A stretch of DNA of 64,000 nt, taken from positions 248,001-312,000 of the forward strand of contig NZ_JYLB01000001.1 of NCBI RefSeq assembly GCF_001042905.1, in the 5' to 3' direction. The notes under the pieces were generated by a model that saw only the letters and a list, made by a program, of their open reading frames with translations, was not told the DNA's origin and searched no databases. Source of the DNA: Pseudomonas lini. Lineage in GTDB: Bacteria; Pseudomonadota; Gammaproteobacteria; Pseudomonadales; Pseudomonadaceae. The translations under genes and the position numbers were made by a program. Positions within the stretch are counted from its first letter, which is position 1. The number at the start of each line of letters is the position of its first letter. Below are positions 44,519 to 54,619 of this stretch, in pieces.

Positions 44519-45676
44519 TCATTCGCCGGCCGCACTGATCGGGTTGGGTTGGCGTTTTTCAATGGTGTATTTCAGCAACGCAGCGCTGCGGAATATGCCG
44601 TGGGCGAATTTGCTATAGGGCATGGTCAGAAAGAACGCCATGACCAGACCTAGGTGGATCGCAAGCAACAAGCCCAACGCGCTGGTTTCGCGCCCGGCAA
44701 GCAATGCAAGACCGCTAGCGCTGACCAGGAACAGAAGCGCGATGAAGCCACGATCCATCGGTTTCTGATTCTCGTCCCCTTGTTGCGGGTTACGCCGCAG
44801 ATTCATCCAGAGCAAACCTGCTGGGCCGATCAGCAGACCTACGCCACCGAAAATGCCGAGTAGCACTGGCAGGCTTAAAACCGGGTAGGGGGCCGACCAA
44901 TCCAGCAAAAAATGATAGAGAGTGGCAACGCCTGTGGCTGCGAAGCACAGCATGAACCCATAGAAGGTGAGGTGGTGAAAGCGGCGGCGCCATAGGGTGA
45001 ATGCGTCGTCGGCGTTGTTGCAGCCTTCCCCATGTCCGCCGTCCAGGTATTTGAGTTGTGCGACGTTGGCGCCGGCCTCCAGTGCTGCACTGGCTTTCAA
45101 CGGCAGAGGTGCCTCGGCGGGTGAGATTTCGCGCCAGAATCGACGCACGCCGATGCCCAGGGCCAACACGGCAAAACCGAACACCGCGCTGAACATCAGT
45201 GCCAACGTGTTGTGTGGGAAAATCCCGTAGAAGTTACCGCCTGGCATGGCAACGAACAGGTTGCCCATGATCATCAAGGTAAGCGACAGGAACAGCGCCA
45301 ACCCAGCGCCTGAAGCCAGCCCCAAGGTAAGGCCGTTGCGTTGGTACAATTTACCCAGTGGCTGCGGCCAGGCGTAATTGGTGTAGGTTTCCAGCCGTAC
45401 CTTGGCCATGGCTTTGGGTACGTTGACTGCAAATTCGTGCGGGGCAGCGTATTGACAGGCCGACAGGCACGCGCCGCAGTTGTGGCAAAGGTTCGCCAAG
45501 TAATGAATGTCGGCCTGGCCGAATTCCAGATGCCGGGTCATTGCGGGGAATACGGCACAGAAACCTTCGCAATAGCGGCAGGCATTGCAAATGGTCATCT
45601 GCCGTTCGACTTCGGTTTCCTGCAGGTTGAGGACCGGGATCAGTTGGCTGGATACCTGGGGATCAAACAGCTGCAT
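44519..45676 (-). CDS. tcuB: tricarballylate utilization protein TcuB (Fe-S membrane protein)
   Basis: A 385-aa protein. Two 4Fe-4S sites are at the N terminus: [15 protein letters not shown] (about 30-44) and [16 protein letters not shown] (about 64-79). About six transmembrane helices follow, from [21 protein letters not shown] onward. TcuB passes electrons from TcuA into the membrane to regenerate its FAD. It overlaps tcuA by 14 bp, so the two are coupled. The LysR regulator and permease genes of the usual tcu operon are not adjacent. Confidence 0.92.
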   Translation of the reverse strand: MQLFDPQVSSQLIPVLNLQETEVERQMTICNACRYCEGFCAVFPAMTRHLEFGQADIHYLANLCHNCGACLSACQYAAPHEFAVNVPKAMAKVRLETYTNYAWPQPLGKLYQRNGLTLGLASGAGLALFLSLTLMIMGNLFVAMPGGNFYGIFPHNTLALMFSAVFGFAVLALGIGVRRFWREISPAEAPLPLKASAALEAGANVAQLKYLDGGHGEGCNNADDAFTLWRRRFHHLTFYGFMLCFAATGVATLYHFLLDWSAPYPVLSLPVLLGIFGGVGLLIGPAGLLWMNLRRNPQQGDENQKPMDRGFIALLFLVSASGLALLAGRETSALGLLLAIHLGLVMAFFLTMPYSKFAHGIFRSAALLKYTIEKRQPNPISAAGE

Positions 45677-47117
45677 GTTGAAGCTCCGAGTTCACAGGAG
45701 AAAGACCAAACCCCGCACAAAGCGCGGCCTGTACGCCGGCGATTCGTCCGAAGGCGGTACCGATGGCCATGCCAATACCCGCGGTATAACCCTTGCCCAG
45801 TACGTTGCCAGCCATCATTTCTCCGGCGACAAACAGGTTCGGGCTGGCCTTGCCATCAAAGTGCACGGCGGCCGTTTCGTCGGTCGCCAAGCCGAGATAG
45901 GTAAAGGTGACACCTGGCTTGAGGGGGTAGGCGTAGTAGGGTGGTTTGGTGAGCGGCCTTGCCCAGTGAGTCTTGGCGGGAGTAAGCCCTTCGGTATGGC
46001 AGTCATCGAGCGTGGTGTGGTCGAACGTGCCGACATGGCAAGCGTTGTTGTAGTCTTCGATGGTTTTAACGAACTGCGTTTGCGGCAAGTTCAACAGGCG
46101 AGCAAGTTCTGGCAATGTCCGTGCTGTGGTTCCAGGGAACACCGGCGGCATGAAGCGGCCAAGTGCCTGTTGGTCGATAATCGAGTAGGCCTGCTGGTTG
46201 GGTTGTCCTGCAACGAGACGGCCCCAGATCGCATAACGTTTGGGCCAGAAATCCTCACCCTCATCGTAAAACCGTTCGCCATCGCGGTTGACAACCACGC
46301 CCAGGGATACGCAGTCGATGCGGGTACAGATACCGCCGTCGTAAAGCGGAGCCCGTGCGTCGATGGCCACCATATGCGCCTGAGTCGGGTCGCCGACTGC
46401 ATCGGCGCCAAGATCGAGCATCCGTCGCAACAACACACCAGTATTGAAGCGGGTGCCGCGAATCAGGAAGTTGTCCGATGGCCATTCACCGCGCTCGTTT
46501 TGCCCCCAAGCCTCCCGTAGCCATTCGCGGTTGGATTCAAACCCGCCAGCAGCCAAGACGCAGGCGCGTGCTTCGATACGCTCCGCTGGCAATCGTTGTC
46601 CATCTACCTCGCGTTCGGCCAGGTGAGCTGCGACGAAAGCACCGTTTTCCAGTTCTATGTCAGTGACCTGAGCGTCATAACGGATCTTCACGCCCAGGCG
46701 TTCGGCGCTGCGAAAGTAGGCATTGACCAGTGCCTTTCCGCCGCCCATGAAAAACGCGTTGGTGCGAGCCACATGAAGAGCACCCGACAAGGGCGGCTGA
46801 AAGTGCACGCCATGTGAACGCATCCAATCACGGCAAGATGACGAGGCACGAATGGCGATGCGCGCCAGTTTCTCGTTGGTAAGGCCACCGGTGACTTTAA
46901 GCAGATCCTGCCAATATTCTTCTTCGGGATAGGCATCGACCAGCACATCCTGAGGCGCATCGTGCATGCAGCGCAGGTTGCGCGTGTGCTGCGAATTTCC
47001 GCCGCGCCAGACTTTCGGCGAGCCTTCCAGCAGCATCACGCTGGCGCCTGCCTCTCGTGCCATCAATGCGGCACATAACGCAGCGTTGCCGCCACCTATC
47101 ACCAGAACGTCGACCAT
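45663..47117 (-). CDS. tcuA: FAD-dependent tricarballylate dehydrogenase TcuA
   Basis: A 484-aa flavoprotein that oxidises tricarballylate to cis-aconitate. FAD motif [30 protein letters not shown] (about 2-31), then [14 protein letters not shown]; the C-terminal part has the second FAD contact [61 protein letters not shown] 47117 follows GGAG. An upstream extension to 47294 runs through a terminator and is rejected. CobZ/fumarate-reductase-like relatives share the fold, so the substrate could differ. Confidence 0.9.
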   Translation of the reverse strand: MVDVLVIGGGNAALCAALMAREAGASVMLLEGSPKVWRGGNSQHTRNLRCMHDAPQDVLVDAYPEEEYWQDLLKVTGGLTNEKLARIAIRASSSCRDWMRSHGVHFQPPLSGALHVARTNAFFMGGGKALVNAYFRSAERLGVKIRYDAQVTDIELENGAFVAAHLAEREVDGQRLPAERIEARACVLAAGGFESNREWLREAWGQNERGEWPSDNFLIRGTRFNTGVLLRRMLDLGADAVGDPTQAHMVAIDARAPLYDGGICTRIDCVSLGVVVNRDGERFYDEGEDFWPKRYAIWGRLVAGQPNQQAYSIIDQQALGRFMPPVFPGTTARTLPELARLLNLPQTQFVKTIEDYNNACHVGTFDHTTLDDCHTEGLTPAKTHWARPLTKPPYYAYPLKPGVTFTYLGLATDETAAVHFDGKASPNLFVAGEMMAGNVLGKGYTAGIGMAIGTAFGRIAGVQAALCAGFGLSPVNSELQHAAV

Positions 47118-47291
47118 CGTATCTCCTCGATTCACTGGCAGGTCGAAGTGACTGCCGGCCAGTGGATTAACCATAGGGATGGGCTTATCGCCGCGAAAGG
47201 CGGATTTAGAGGTGAGGGCTTCAGTTTTAGTGAAGGGTGATGTTTCTGTGCAGGGGGATATGTGGCGGGCGTTACCACGCTCCCTGAAATA

Positions 47292-47325
47292 CAAAGCGCC
47301 CGATGCAAATGCACCGGGCGCTTTG
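47292..47325 (-). terminator. strong hairpin terminator after the quinoprotein dehydrogenase gene
   Basis: CAAAGCGCCCG (47292-47302) and CGGGCGCTTTG (47315-47325) are exact complements with a 12-nt loop. On the minus strand the stem is followed by TATTTCA, a weak T-run. It separates the dehydrogenase gene from tcuA, so these may be separate transcripts. Confidence 0.7.
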
Positions 47326-47440
47326 ATAGTGAAATGGATATAGACCCATTTCAGAGACAGGCAGATTTACCCAGTCCAAGACTTTGGAGACAGGTCACGA
47401 TGGACCGGCTCCTTAGTTGATCAGCTATTGTCAGCCGTCA

Positions 47441-49876
47441 TTACTTGCCGTCTGGAATTGCAAAAGCAACCAGCTTCGAACCAGGCTTCGTACGATAATG
47501 CGGGCGCCCACCCTCGGCGACCACCACAAATTGCCTTCCGCTGACCGGACTGCGATAGGTCATGGGCGTAGCATTTGCGCTGGTGGCCAGGCGGCTGCTC
47601 CACAGCTCCCGACCGGTGGCGGCATCCAGGGCACGGAACGTATGCTCTGCTGCGCCACCGATAAATACCAGGCCGCCACGGGTCGTCACGGCGCCACCGG
47701 CGGTCGGTGTACCGATCGGGATGGAGACCAGGGTCGGCAGACCGAACGGGCCAATGTCACGCGGTGAGCCAAATGGCTTGGACCAGATGAGCTTGCCGCT
47801 GACAAGATCAACAGCGCCAATCAGGCCCCAAGGCGGCGCATTGCAAGGAATGCCAAGCTGCGAAAGGAAGTTGACCCGATAAGCACCGTATGGCGTGTCA
47901 AGCATAGGCTGCTCGGCTTGTCCCCCTGCGTCCAGACCAGGTGCAATCTTGAAATTGCGTTGCGTTGCTTCTTCGCGTGTTACCAACTCGATTCGGTCAG
48001 GGACCTGAGTCCAGTTGACGATCATCAGCCCGCGATCAACGTCCAGCGAGATGCCATTCCAGTTCACACCACCCATTGAACCGGGATCGATCAAGACATT
48101 CTTGTCGAGCGTGATGGGCGTGAACTGGCCCTCGTAGCGCGATTGTTTGAACATGATCCGGCAAACCATCTGGTCGATCGGCGTCGCCCCCCACATGTCT
48201 TTTTCGCGCAGTTGAGGCCCCCTGAAAGCAGGGAGCTCGACAGAGGCAGGTTGGGTAGGGGACAGCCATTCGCCTTTGGCAATATCACGCTGAGGCACAG
48301 GCTGTTCTTCCACCGCCTTGATCGGCTCGCCAGTCTCGCGGTCGAGCACGAAAATCTCGCCGCGCTTGGTCGGTTGGATCAGTGCTGGCCGCATGCCCTT
48401 TGCGGTAGGCCAGTTCAACAGGGTGGGCTGAGAGGCGACGTCATAATCCCAGATGTCGTGGTGCGTGGCCTGGAATTTCCAGCGCAGCCGACCCGTCTCC
48501 GCGTCGAGAGCGATCACCGCACTGGAGATGTCCTCGTCATAGGGACGGCGCTGGCCACCGTAAGCATCAGGTGTCGCGTTGCCCACGGGCAAATAAATCA
48601 GGCCGAGCTTCTCATCCGCGCTGATGGGGGCCCAGCTGTTGGGCGTGGAAGGCGTGTAATACTGTCCTTCAGGTGGCAGGCCGAGGCGATTCGGCGCGCC
48701 GGCATCAAAAGCCCAGGCGAGTTCGCCTGTCACCGCGTCGAAAGCCCTGATGACGCCCGACGGACCACCCCAATATTGCCCGTCGGGGATGCCGCCACCG
48801 ACGACAATCTTGCCGCGGATAACTTGCGGTGCCGAGCTGACGTAGAACAAGCCATGTGGGTAAGGTGCGACGCCCTTTGTCAGATCGACCGCGCCGTTGT
48901 TACCAAACCCTGGGCAATATTCACCGGTTTTCGCATCCAGTGCCACCAGCGTGGGGTTGTGGCTGGGGGCGTAGATGCGTTCCGAGCAAAACCCATTGGC
49001 GTCAGGCACTTTGTAGTACGCCACACCCCGACAAGGTTTACCTGACTGCGGTACACCGTTGGAAATGTCGCGGCGCCACAATTCCTTGCCGGTTTCCGCA
49101 TCGAATGCATGGATGCCGTTATTGCCATCACACGCGTACAGGGAACTACCCATCATGATGGGGGTGCCTTCGATCGCGTTGAGATCGCCGTTCACCGGCG
49201 CCATGTCGGCTTCCCAGACTTTGACCAGCTTCGAGACGTTGGTTGTGTCTATGTCGGCAAGCGGGCTGAAGCGGGTCCCACCCTGGTCATTGCCGTAGGC
49301 TTGCCAGTCGGTACGTTCGTTGTTGGCCATTGGCTCAGGCAGTTTCGCTGGCGCCTGCGATTGCAAGCCGCGTCTCAACATCGGAAAGTCCGGCGCGTCA
49401 GGTCCGAAAGCGTGACTGACGCTCCCCAAGGCGATTGCAGCGGCCAGGCCGCCGGCAAACGATGGCCAGCCGCGTGGAAGCTTCCGGGTGTTCGGCGCAG
49501 GCGTGAGTCGGGTGAAATGCGGTAGCAGAAGTACTGCGCCGAGAACGAACGGACCAATCAGTCGGGGCGCCAGCTGCCAGCCGTTAAAACCCACTTCCCA
49601 CAAGCTCCAGGCCGTGGTCCAGACCAGCATTGCGGCATAGACCCAAATCCCTCGCGCATCGCCGCGCCAGAGAAATACAGCGCTTGTGATGAAGGCCAGT
49701 CCGGTGATCAGGTAGTACGCAGAACCTGCGTCCGCAACCAAGATGACACCGCCAATGGAAAGGGCCAGGCCGAGTATCAGTAATACAATGGCAAAGATAC
49801 GACACACCCATCGTGAAGCTTTCGTCGTATCGCGCTTGGCATTCAAAGAGTCAGGCTCTGCGCCAATAGGGGTCAT
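47441..49876 (-). CDS. membrane-bound PQQ-dependent dehydrogenase, glucose/quinate/shikimate family
   Basis: An 811-aa quinoprotein. The N-terminal ~150 residues hold five hydrophobic helices (ISRWVCRIFAIVLLILGLALSIGG-like start), the membrane and ubiquinone-binding part. The periplasmic eight-bladed propeller follows (DWQAYGNDQGGTRFSPLADI at about 193-212, GKELWRRDISNGV, TPSTPNSWAPISADEKLGLIYLPVGNATPDAYGG, IGTPTAGGAVTTRGGLVFIGG). It oxidises a sugar or cyclitol in the periplasm and reduces ubiquinone. Adjacent lactonase, OprB porin and pqq genes favour an aldose, but quinate or shikimate cannot be excluded. Confidence 0.93.
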   Translation of the reverse strand: MTPIGAEPDSLNAKRDTTKASRWVCRIFAIVLLILGLALSIGGVILVADAGSAYYLITGLAFITSAVFLWRGDARGIWVYAAMLVWTTAWSLWEVGFNGWQLAPRLIGPFVLGAVLLLPHFTRLTPAPNTRKLPRGWPSFAGGLAAAIALGSVSHAFGPDAPDFPMLRRGLQSQAPAKLPEPMANNERTDWQAYGNDQGGTRFSPLADIDTTNVSKLVKVWEADMAPVNGDLNAIEGTPIMMGSSLYACDGNNGIHAFDAETGKELWRRDISNGVPQSGKPCRGVAYYKVPDANGFCSERIYAPSHNPTLVALDAKTGEYCPGFGNNGAVDLTKGVAPYPHGLFYVSSAPQVIRGKIVVGGGIPDGQYWGGPSGVIRAFDAVTGELAWAFDAGAPNRLGLPPEGQYYTPSTPNSWAPISADEKLGLIYLPVGNATPDAYGGQRRPYDEDISSAVIALDAETGRLRWKFQATHHDIWDYDVASQPTLLNWPTAKGMRPALIQPTKRGEIFVLDRETGEPIKAVEEQPVPQRDIAKGEWLSPTQPASVELPAFRGPQLREKDMWGATPIDQMVCRIMFKQSRYEGQFTPITLDKNVLIDPGSMGGVNWNGISLDVDRGLMIVNWTQVPDRIELVTREEATQRNFKIAPGLDAGGQAEQPMLDTPYGAYRVNFLSQLGIPCNAPPWGLIGAVDLVSGKLIWSKPFGSPRDIGPFGLPTLVSIPIGTPTAGGAVTTRGGLVFIGGAAEHTFRALDAATGRELWSSRLATSANATPMTYRSPVSGRQFVVVAEGGRPHYRTKPGSKLVAFAIPDGK

Positions 49877-49934
49877 AAGGGTTTCTCCATGTGATCAATA
49901 GGACACACGTGTTGGGAACAAGCATTGAGGCGGC

Positions 49935-51179
49935 TCATTTGAATGACGCCGGAGGCAAGCCATGGGTGAACACCTTGGCGCTGAATATTGTCGCTCCTTG
50001 CCCCTTATCTCCATCACTGGTGACGGAGTACAAGGTGTTCGTATTGGGATCAATGGCGAGGCTAGTCGATAGCAGGTTGTGCCCTTGTTCGCGCCCCGGC
50101 AGCAGCACCTGGCCAATCGGGATACCGATCTGGTTAAAGACCATTACACGACCTTGCCCATAGATCGCCACATAGACATTGCCATCGGCGTCGACCCGCA
50201 TCGAATCGGGGGAGGGCCCCGTGAAACGGTAGGGGATGGACGAACTGATGGTGGCGATGGTAGTAGCGTTGGCCAGGTCGATGCGATGTAGAAGGTTGCG
50301 GCCAAATTCGGTTGCCCACAGCGTTTTTCCGTCTGGACTTAGCGTAACGCCGTTGGCCATCGAGAGATGCGGCAAGACGACAACAGGAGGCGAAAGATCG
50401 GGAGAAACGTAATAGATCCCGCCCTTTGGCTCGGTCGAGATACCTTTGAAATCACTGAAGTAGAAACCACCCTGTTTGTTGAACGCCAAGTCATTGGGCA
50501 TGAATCCGGCGTCTTGCGCGATGATGGTTTGCATTCCCGTGCCATCGGGTTTGACCGCGAAAATCGCGCCGAGGTTGCGGTTCAGATCGAGAGCCGCGAT
50601 GAACAGACGTCCGTCGGGATGAAATGCCAGTCCGCCAGGGGAGAGGTTCTCTATCGTGGCTACGATTGAAAGCTGTTTGGTCGGCGAGAGGCGAAGTACG
50701 CGTTTACCCGAAACATCACAGAAAAGCAGGTTGCCCTCGCGGTCAAATATCGCGCCTTCCAGTATCCGACCTTCGTTGGATGCTTTGAACCAGGTTTGAG
50801 CAGTAACCGTTGGAAGGCCTCGTTCCGATACTGGAATGGGTACAGGGCTTTGTGTCTGCTTGTCGTAGGCCAATGCTGAAGAGGCGGGGAGTTGTCCAGC
50901 GTATGCGCCTGTAGCGATGCCGGCGGCGCCGATAGCCAGACAGGCCAGCAGGCTGCTTAGCTGGAGCTTTCTGAGCACTCCAGGGACACGAGCGCTGCTT
51001 CTTCTATCCGAACGTTTCCTACCGGCATGAATGCTTGTCGTGTTGATCGCTGTGTGCACCGCAGGCATGTCGAGTTGTGTCAGCGTGGGTAAAGCGGTCG
51101 TAGCGAATAGCCGGCTGGGGGGCGCGCCGGATATCGGCGCGACCAGCCCTTTGAAATTGAACGTTACGCCAATGCTCAT
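49935..51179 (-). CDS. SMP-30/gluconolactonase (Drp35-like) beta-propeller protein, probably periplasmic
   Basis: A 414-aa protein. A basic stretch (GRKRSDRRSSARVPGVLRKLQ, about 53-73) is followed by a hydrophobic segment (SSLLACLAIGAAGIATGAYAG, about 75-95), so a signal peptide or anchor starts unusually late. The SMP-30 propeller runs about 130-410: EGAIFDREGNLLFCDVSGKRVLRLSP, GGLAFHPDGRLFIAALD, PNDLAFNKQGGFYFSDFKG, ANGVTLSPDGKTLWATEF, DSMRVDADGNVYVAIYGQGRVMVFN. Homologues hydrolyse sugar lactones with a divalent metal. Start ATG 51179 has GGAG 6 nt upstream. It precedes the quinoprotein gene by 58 bp, as expected for a lactone-making partner. Confidence 0.8.
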   Translation of the reverse strand: MSIGVTFNFKGLVAPISGAPPSRLFATTALPTLTQLDMPAVHTAINTTSIHAGRKRSDRRSSARVPGVLRKLQLSSLLACLAIGAAGIATGAYAGQLPASSALAYDKQTQSPVPIPVSERGLPTVTAQTWFKASNEGRILEGAIFDREGNLLFCDVSGKRVLRLSPTKQLSIVATIENLSPGGLAFHPDGRLFIAALDLNRNLGAIFAVKPDGTGMQTIIAQDAGFMPNDLAFNKQGGFYFSDFKGISTEPKGGIYYVSPDLSPPVVVLPHLSMANGVTLSPDGKTLWATEFGRNLLHRIDLANATTIATISSSIPYRFTGPSPDSMRVDADGNVYVAIYGQGRVMVFNQIGIPIGQVLLPGREQGHNLLSTSLAIDPNTNTLYSVTSDGDKGQGATIFSAKVFTHGLPPASFK

Positions 51180-51323
51180 AACGAACTCCATTGTGCAAAG
51201 CCTTTTACTCCCCCTCAGGGGCGTAGACTTGTTTATTGTTTGATAGGGTGAAGCTGTGTTTCTTGCGCGCTAACGTTGGGCACACGACCAGCGAATGTCA
51301 GTCCGCCGGAGGGAACCCCTACT

Positions 51324-52076
51324 TCAAATCTCTTCCCGTGGGTACTGGAGCACGAGGACCTCGGCACCTTCGCCACCTGCTTGGATCTCGAACTTTTCCT
51401 CAATTGATTCCACGACGATCATGGACCAGAGAGGAAGCTCTTCTTCGCCATGCAGCACGCTGCCGTTTCCGACGAAAACGTAATAACCGGATGCAATACC
51501 AGGGGGCGGACCGTCCACTTTCATACCAGCGCCCAATCGCAATACCTGAGCGCGCAGCCCATCTGCCTCATCTTCAAAAAGCAGTTCCCAACTCGCTTCT
51601 TCGCGGGCCTGCATCACAGGGGCAATGGAGAACTTGATGGGCTCGGACGTCAGGTGCCGGCGTTTGCTTGGACGCAGTTGCTCTCGGTAGCCAGGTTCAC
51701 TCAAATAGACCGGTTGGGAGTTTCCGGTGTACATCCGCATGGCAACGAAGGACAGCCCTTGCGGACCCGCCACGATCGGTCCGTAAGCCGTGTGATGATC
51801 TTTGAACTGGACGGTGAGCGGTTCAAGTACCTGCCCGCGATTACCCAGTGTGCCACTGCCAGCGATGAACAACTGAAACATCGACACCCCGTGGAAATGA
51901 GGCACTACTGCTTCGTGTGCTCTGAGTTCAGACATTGTCGCCTGGGGGCCTGGGGCCCGCTCTTGAGAGCTCCGCGGGCCAAAGAAGGTCGTTCCCCAAT
52001 GCTGGTTTCCGGTACCGGGCGAAACGATAACGCTCCGATTTGCAAGGGCGTCTGCCCCACTGCGCGTGTAAATCAT
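51324..52076 (-). CDS. bicupin domain protein of unknown function
   Basis: A 250-aa protein with two cupin-like folds. The first (about 25-115) contains TMSELRAHEAVVPHFHGVSMFQLFIAGSGTLGNRG, with HFH as a possible metal site; the second (about 150-250) contains LRLGAGMKVDGPPPGIASGYYVFVGNGSVLHGEEELPLWSMIVVES and lacks the His set. ATG 52076 has AGGAG 8 nt upstream. It is divergent from the acyl-CoA ligase gene. It could be a dioxygenase, isomerase or regulatory cupin of the cluster. Confidence 0.7.
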   Translation of the reverse strand: MIYTRSGADALANRSVIVSPGTGNQHWGTTFFGPRSSQERAPGPQATMSELRAHEAVVPHFHGVSMFQLFIAGSGTLGNRGQVLEPLTVQFKDHHTAYGPIVAGPQGLSFVAMRMYTGNSQPVYLSEPGYREQLRPSKRRHLTSEPIKFSIAPVMQAREEASWELLFEDEADGLRAQVLRLGAGMKVDGPPPGIASGYYVFVGNGSVLHGEEELPLWSMIVVESIEEKFEIQAGGEGAEVLVLQYPREEI

Positions 52077-52436
52077 CACCAATGCTCCTATTGAATCTGC
52101 ATGTATGCAGGACAAATCAACCGTCCATACGAGGCCGTAGCGTGCCCTCGGTCGACGCAAAATCATACTAGCATGTGTTTTGATAATTAGCACAAGTTTC
52201 AATGAATGGAACTTTTGCGTAACGGCTGCGTGCTGGGTTAGCGCCGGTGCAAGCTTGTGTAAGATGGTGTTTGTAGTTTCATTCATTGAAACCTATTCCA
52301 AAAATAATTGACTTTCGGCTGGCTGCGGACGACAGTGCATCGTGGCAGCTCTGCTTTTGGGGAGAGCAGAGAAACGACTGCATCTCTTTACCTCGTCTCC
52401 CGATTTTCGATAGCGATCAAGGGCTTCAGTACCGAT
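52077..52436. other. divergent promoter region between bicupin and acyl-CoA ligase genes
   Basis: These 360 bp contain no supported gene. They contain the CATACTAGCATG motif (52164-52175). The in-frame upstream extensions of both flanking genes cover parts of it but have no ribosome sites. It should carry both promoters. Confidence 0.55.
52164..52175. promoter_or_regulatory. CATnCTAGnATG motif, candidate operator (site 1)
   Basis: CATACTAGCATG here is the exact reverse complement of CATGCTAGTATG at 58380-58391, upstream of the IclR gene. It is a near-palindrome around CTAG. It lies 88 bp from the bicupin start and 262 bp from the ligase start. A shared site suggests common control by the IclR or LysR regulator of the cluster. 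Confidence 0.5.
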
Positions 52437-54551
52437 ATGAATAATTACAAAAACTTGCTTGAACCACGTTCGATTGCGGTTGTAGGCGTGTCGGAGGATG
52501 CGGGACGTCCCGGCTCTCAGGCTGTGAGAGCTCTGATGAGCAATGGATATACCGGCACGATCTATCCAGTGAATCCAAAATACGAAACCTTTGAAGGTTT
52601 GAAGTGCTATGGGTCCGTTGCTGATATCGAAGGAGATGTCGACCTCGTAGTGATTGGTGTCCCAGCGCAGGGCGTTTTAGCCGTGCTGGAATCGAGTGCG
52701 CAGAAGAAGGTTCCTTTTGCGGTGGTTCTGAGCGGTGGCTTTCGAGAGAGCGGTCCGGAAGGGGTTCTCCGAGAGGAGAAAATGCTCGCGATTGCCCGGG
52801 CGGCGGGCATGCGTATCATCGGGCCCAACTGCCTCGGTTTTGCCAACATCCATTCTCGTGTCTACGCCGCATTCGGCAGCATTACGCGTGAACCGAAACT
52901 CGAGAAAGGGTCGGTATCGCTGGTGACGCAGAGTGGGGGATTCGGCTACAGCATCGCCCTTGCATGCGCCGAAGCCGGGATTGGTTTCCGGCATGTCATC
53001 GCGACGGGCAACGAAAGTGATGTCAACACGGTACAGCTCATTGAGGCGCTGCTTGATGATGACGAGACACACACCATTGTTGCCTATATCGAGGGAACCA
53101 ACGACGGTCGTGCGCTGTTGGAAATCGGCCGCAAGGCTACGGCGCGCGGCAAGCCGATCCTGCTGTGGAAGGGGGGCGTCACCGAGCAGGGCGCACTAGC
53201 GGCCGCATCGCATACCGCCAGTATGACGGGTGTCTATGATTTCTATCGTGCCCTGTTCAAGCAAACGGGGATCGTCGAGATCAGAGAGATCCATGAAGCA
53301 GTGGATTTCCTCAAGGCATTGGAAAGCAAAAAATACCCGGACAATGGGGGTGTCGCGGTGATGGGGGTATCGGGCGGGTCTGCGATCGTATTCGCAGATG
53401 CGGGTGAGCCTCAAGGTCTGACCTTGTGTGAACTGGGTAACGATACCCAGCAAAAGCTGCTGGCGGTCGTGCCTAACATCGGCGCCGTCCATAATCCAAT
53501 CGACCTTACCGCAGGGTATTTTTCAGCGGCCAATGCGCAGAAGTTGGAAGCCGCTGTAGGCGCGACGCTTGAAGACCCCGCCGTAGGATCGCTTTGCATT
53601 AACCTGGCAACCACAGGCGTCTCCGGCAGCCTGGCGGCAGCCCAGGTATTGGCTCGAATTGCCGCGTCGGCGTCGAAGCCGATCCTGGTTTTTTCCTCAG
53701 CCCCCAGCGTTCAGATTGCAGAGGCGCTGCGTGTATTCGCTGATGCGGGAATTCCGGTGTTGCCTTCGCCGTCGCGAGCCGCCAAAGCTATCGCAATGCT
53801 GATGCGATTCAAGCGGACTCAATCGCGCATTTTGCAGATGCAAGAGGATGAGGGGCTCAAAGTAGAGCGAGCTTCTGTACCGCTTAGCACCGCCGTTGGC
53901 AGTCGGTCATCGTTGTCCGAGGTCGAGTCCAAGGAAATGCTGCGTTCCATCGGGATCCCCGTCACAACCGACCTGATCGTGAAGGGTTTTGACGCTGCGC
54001 TGTTCGACAAAGTCAAAGCGCCACTAGTCGTCAAGATTGTCTCTGCGGACATTGCGCACAAAACCGAAATAGGCGGCGTAAAGGTCGGCATTCGGACCGC
54101 CCAGGAGCTTGAGTCAGCGATCGAGCAGGTGTTGGCCAATGCGCAGCGGCATGTGCCTGCCGCCTACATTGAAGGTGTCCTCGTTTCCGAGATGGTGACA
54201 GGTGGCTTCGAACTGATTGCCGGGGTGGTCAAGGATCCTTCATTTGGCCCAGTGGTGGTAGTCGGCGCAGGTGGGATTTATGCGGAAGTACTGAAGGATT
54301 CCGCGTGTCGAATCGCTCCTTTCGGCCTGCCAACCGCTATGGAAATGCTCGATGAACTGCAATGCAGCGTGATCATGCGCGGGGTTCGGGGCGCGCTTCC
54401 CCTTGACGTCGATGCTGTTGCCCGCGCGTTGGTGGCGTTATCGCAGTTTGCCTGGGAGCAGCGCGGCGATATAGCCGAAATCGACATCAATCCAATGTTT
54501 GTATTGCCCCACGGTGTGATTGCCGCGGACGCCTTGATTGTGCGCGGTTAA
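52437..54551 (+). CDS. NDP-forming acyl-CoA synthetase (acetate-CoA ligase family)
   Basis: A 704-aa fused alpha-beta enzyme that makes an acyl-CoA from an acid, CoA and ATP through an acyl phosphate and phosphohistidine. The CoA-binding domain is at about 5-130 (LLEPRSIAVVGVSEDAGRPGSQAVRAL). Two succinyl-CoA-ligase-like domains follow, with the phosphohistidine loop AAASHTASMTG at about 258-268. A C-terminal ATP-grasp domain (about 490-700) has PLVVKIVSADIAHKTEIGGVKVG. ATG 52437 begins the CoA domain. It heads the plus-strand cluster. Real acid substrate unknown; aromatic or branched acids are possible. Confidence 0.9.
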   Translation: MNNYKNLLEPRSIAVVGVSEDAGRPGSQAVRALMSNGYTGTIYPVNPKYETFEGLKCYGSVADIEGDVDLVVIGVPAQGVLAVLESSAQKKVPFAVVLSGGFRESGPEGVLREEKMLAIARAAGMRIIGPNCLGFANIHSRVYAAFGSITREPKLEKGSVSLVTQSGGFGYSIALACAEAGIGFRHVIATGNESDVNTVQLIEALLDDDETHTIVAYIEGTNDGRALLEIGRKATARGKPILLWKGGVTEQGALAAASHTASMTGVYDFYRALFKQTGIVEIREIHEAVDFLKALESKKYPDNGGVAVMGVSGGSAIVFADAGEPQGLTLCELGNDTQQKLLAVVPNIGAVHNPIDLTAGYFSAANAQKLEAAVGATLEDPAVGSLCINLATTGVSGSLAAAQVLARIAASASKPILVFSSAPSVQIAEALRVFADAGIPVLPSPSRAAKAIAMLMRFKRTQSRILQMQEDEGLKVERASVPLSTAVGSRSSLSEVESKEMLRSIGIPVTTDLIVKGFDAALFDKVKAPLVVKIVSADIAHKTEIGGVKVGIRTAQELESAIEQVLANAQRHVPAAYIEGVLVSEMVTGGFELIAGVVKDPSFGPVVVVGAGGIYAEVLKDSACRIAPFGLPTAMEMLDELQCSVIMRGVRGALPLDVDAVARALVALSQFAWEQRGDIAEIDINPMFVLPHGVIAADALIVRG

Positions 54552-54619
54552 TGAACCGCCCCCAAGCTTGTCGCGAGAAAGAGCAATGTACAAAACATTC
54601 TGTAAAGGGGTGAATCGCT

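Noticed and set aside
47118..47294. Upstream extension of tcuA
   Set aside because: It would translate a strong terminator stem, and the FAD motif with its ribosome site starts at 47117.
48143..49045. 300-codon plus-strand frame
   Set aside because: Antisense to the PQQ dehydrogenase, whose propeller motifs run through the whole stretch.
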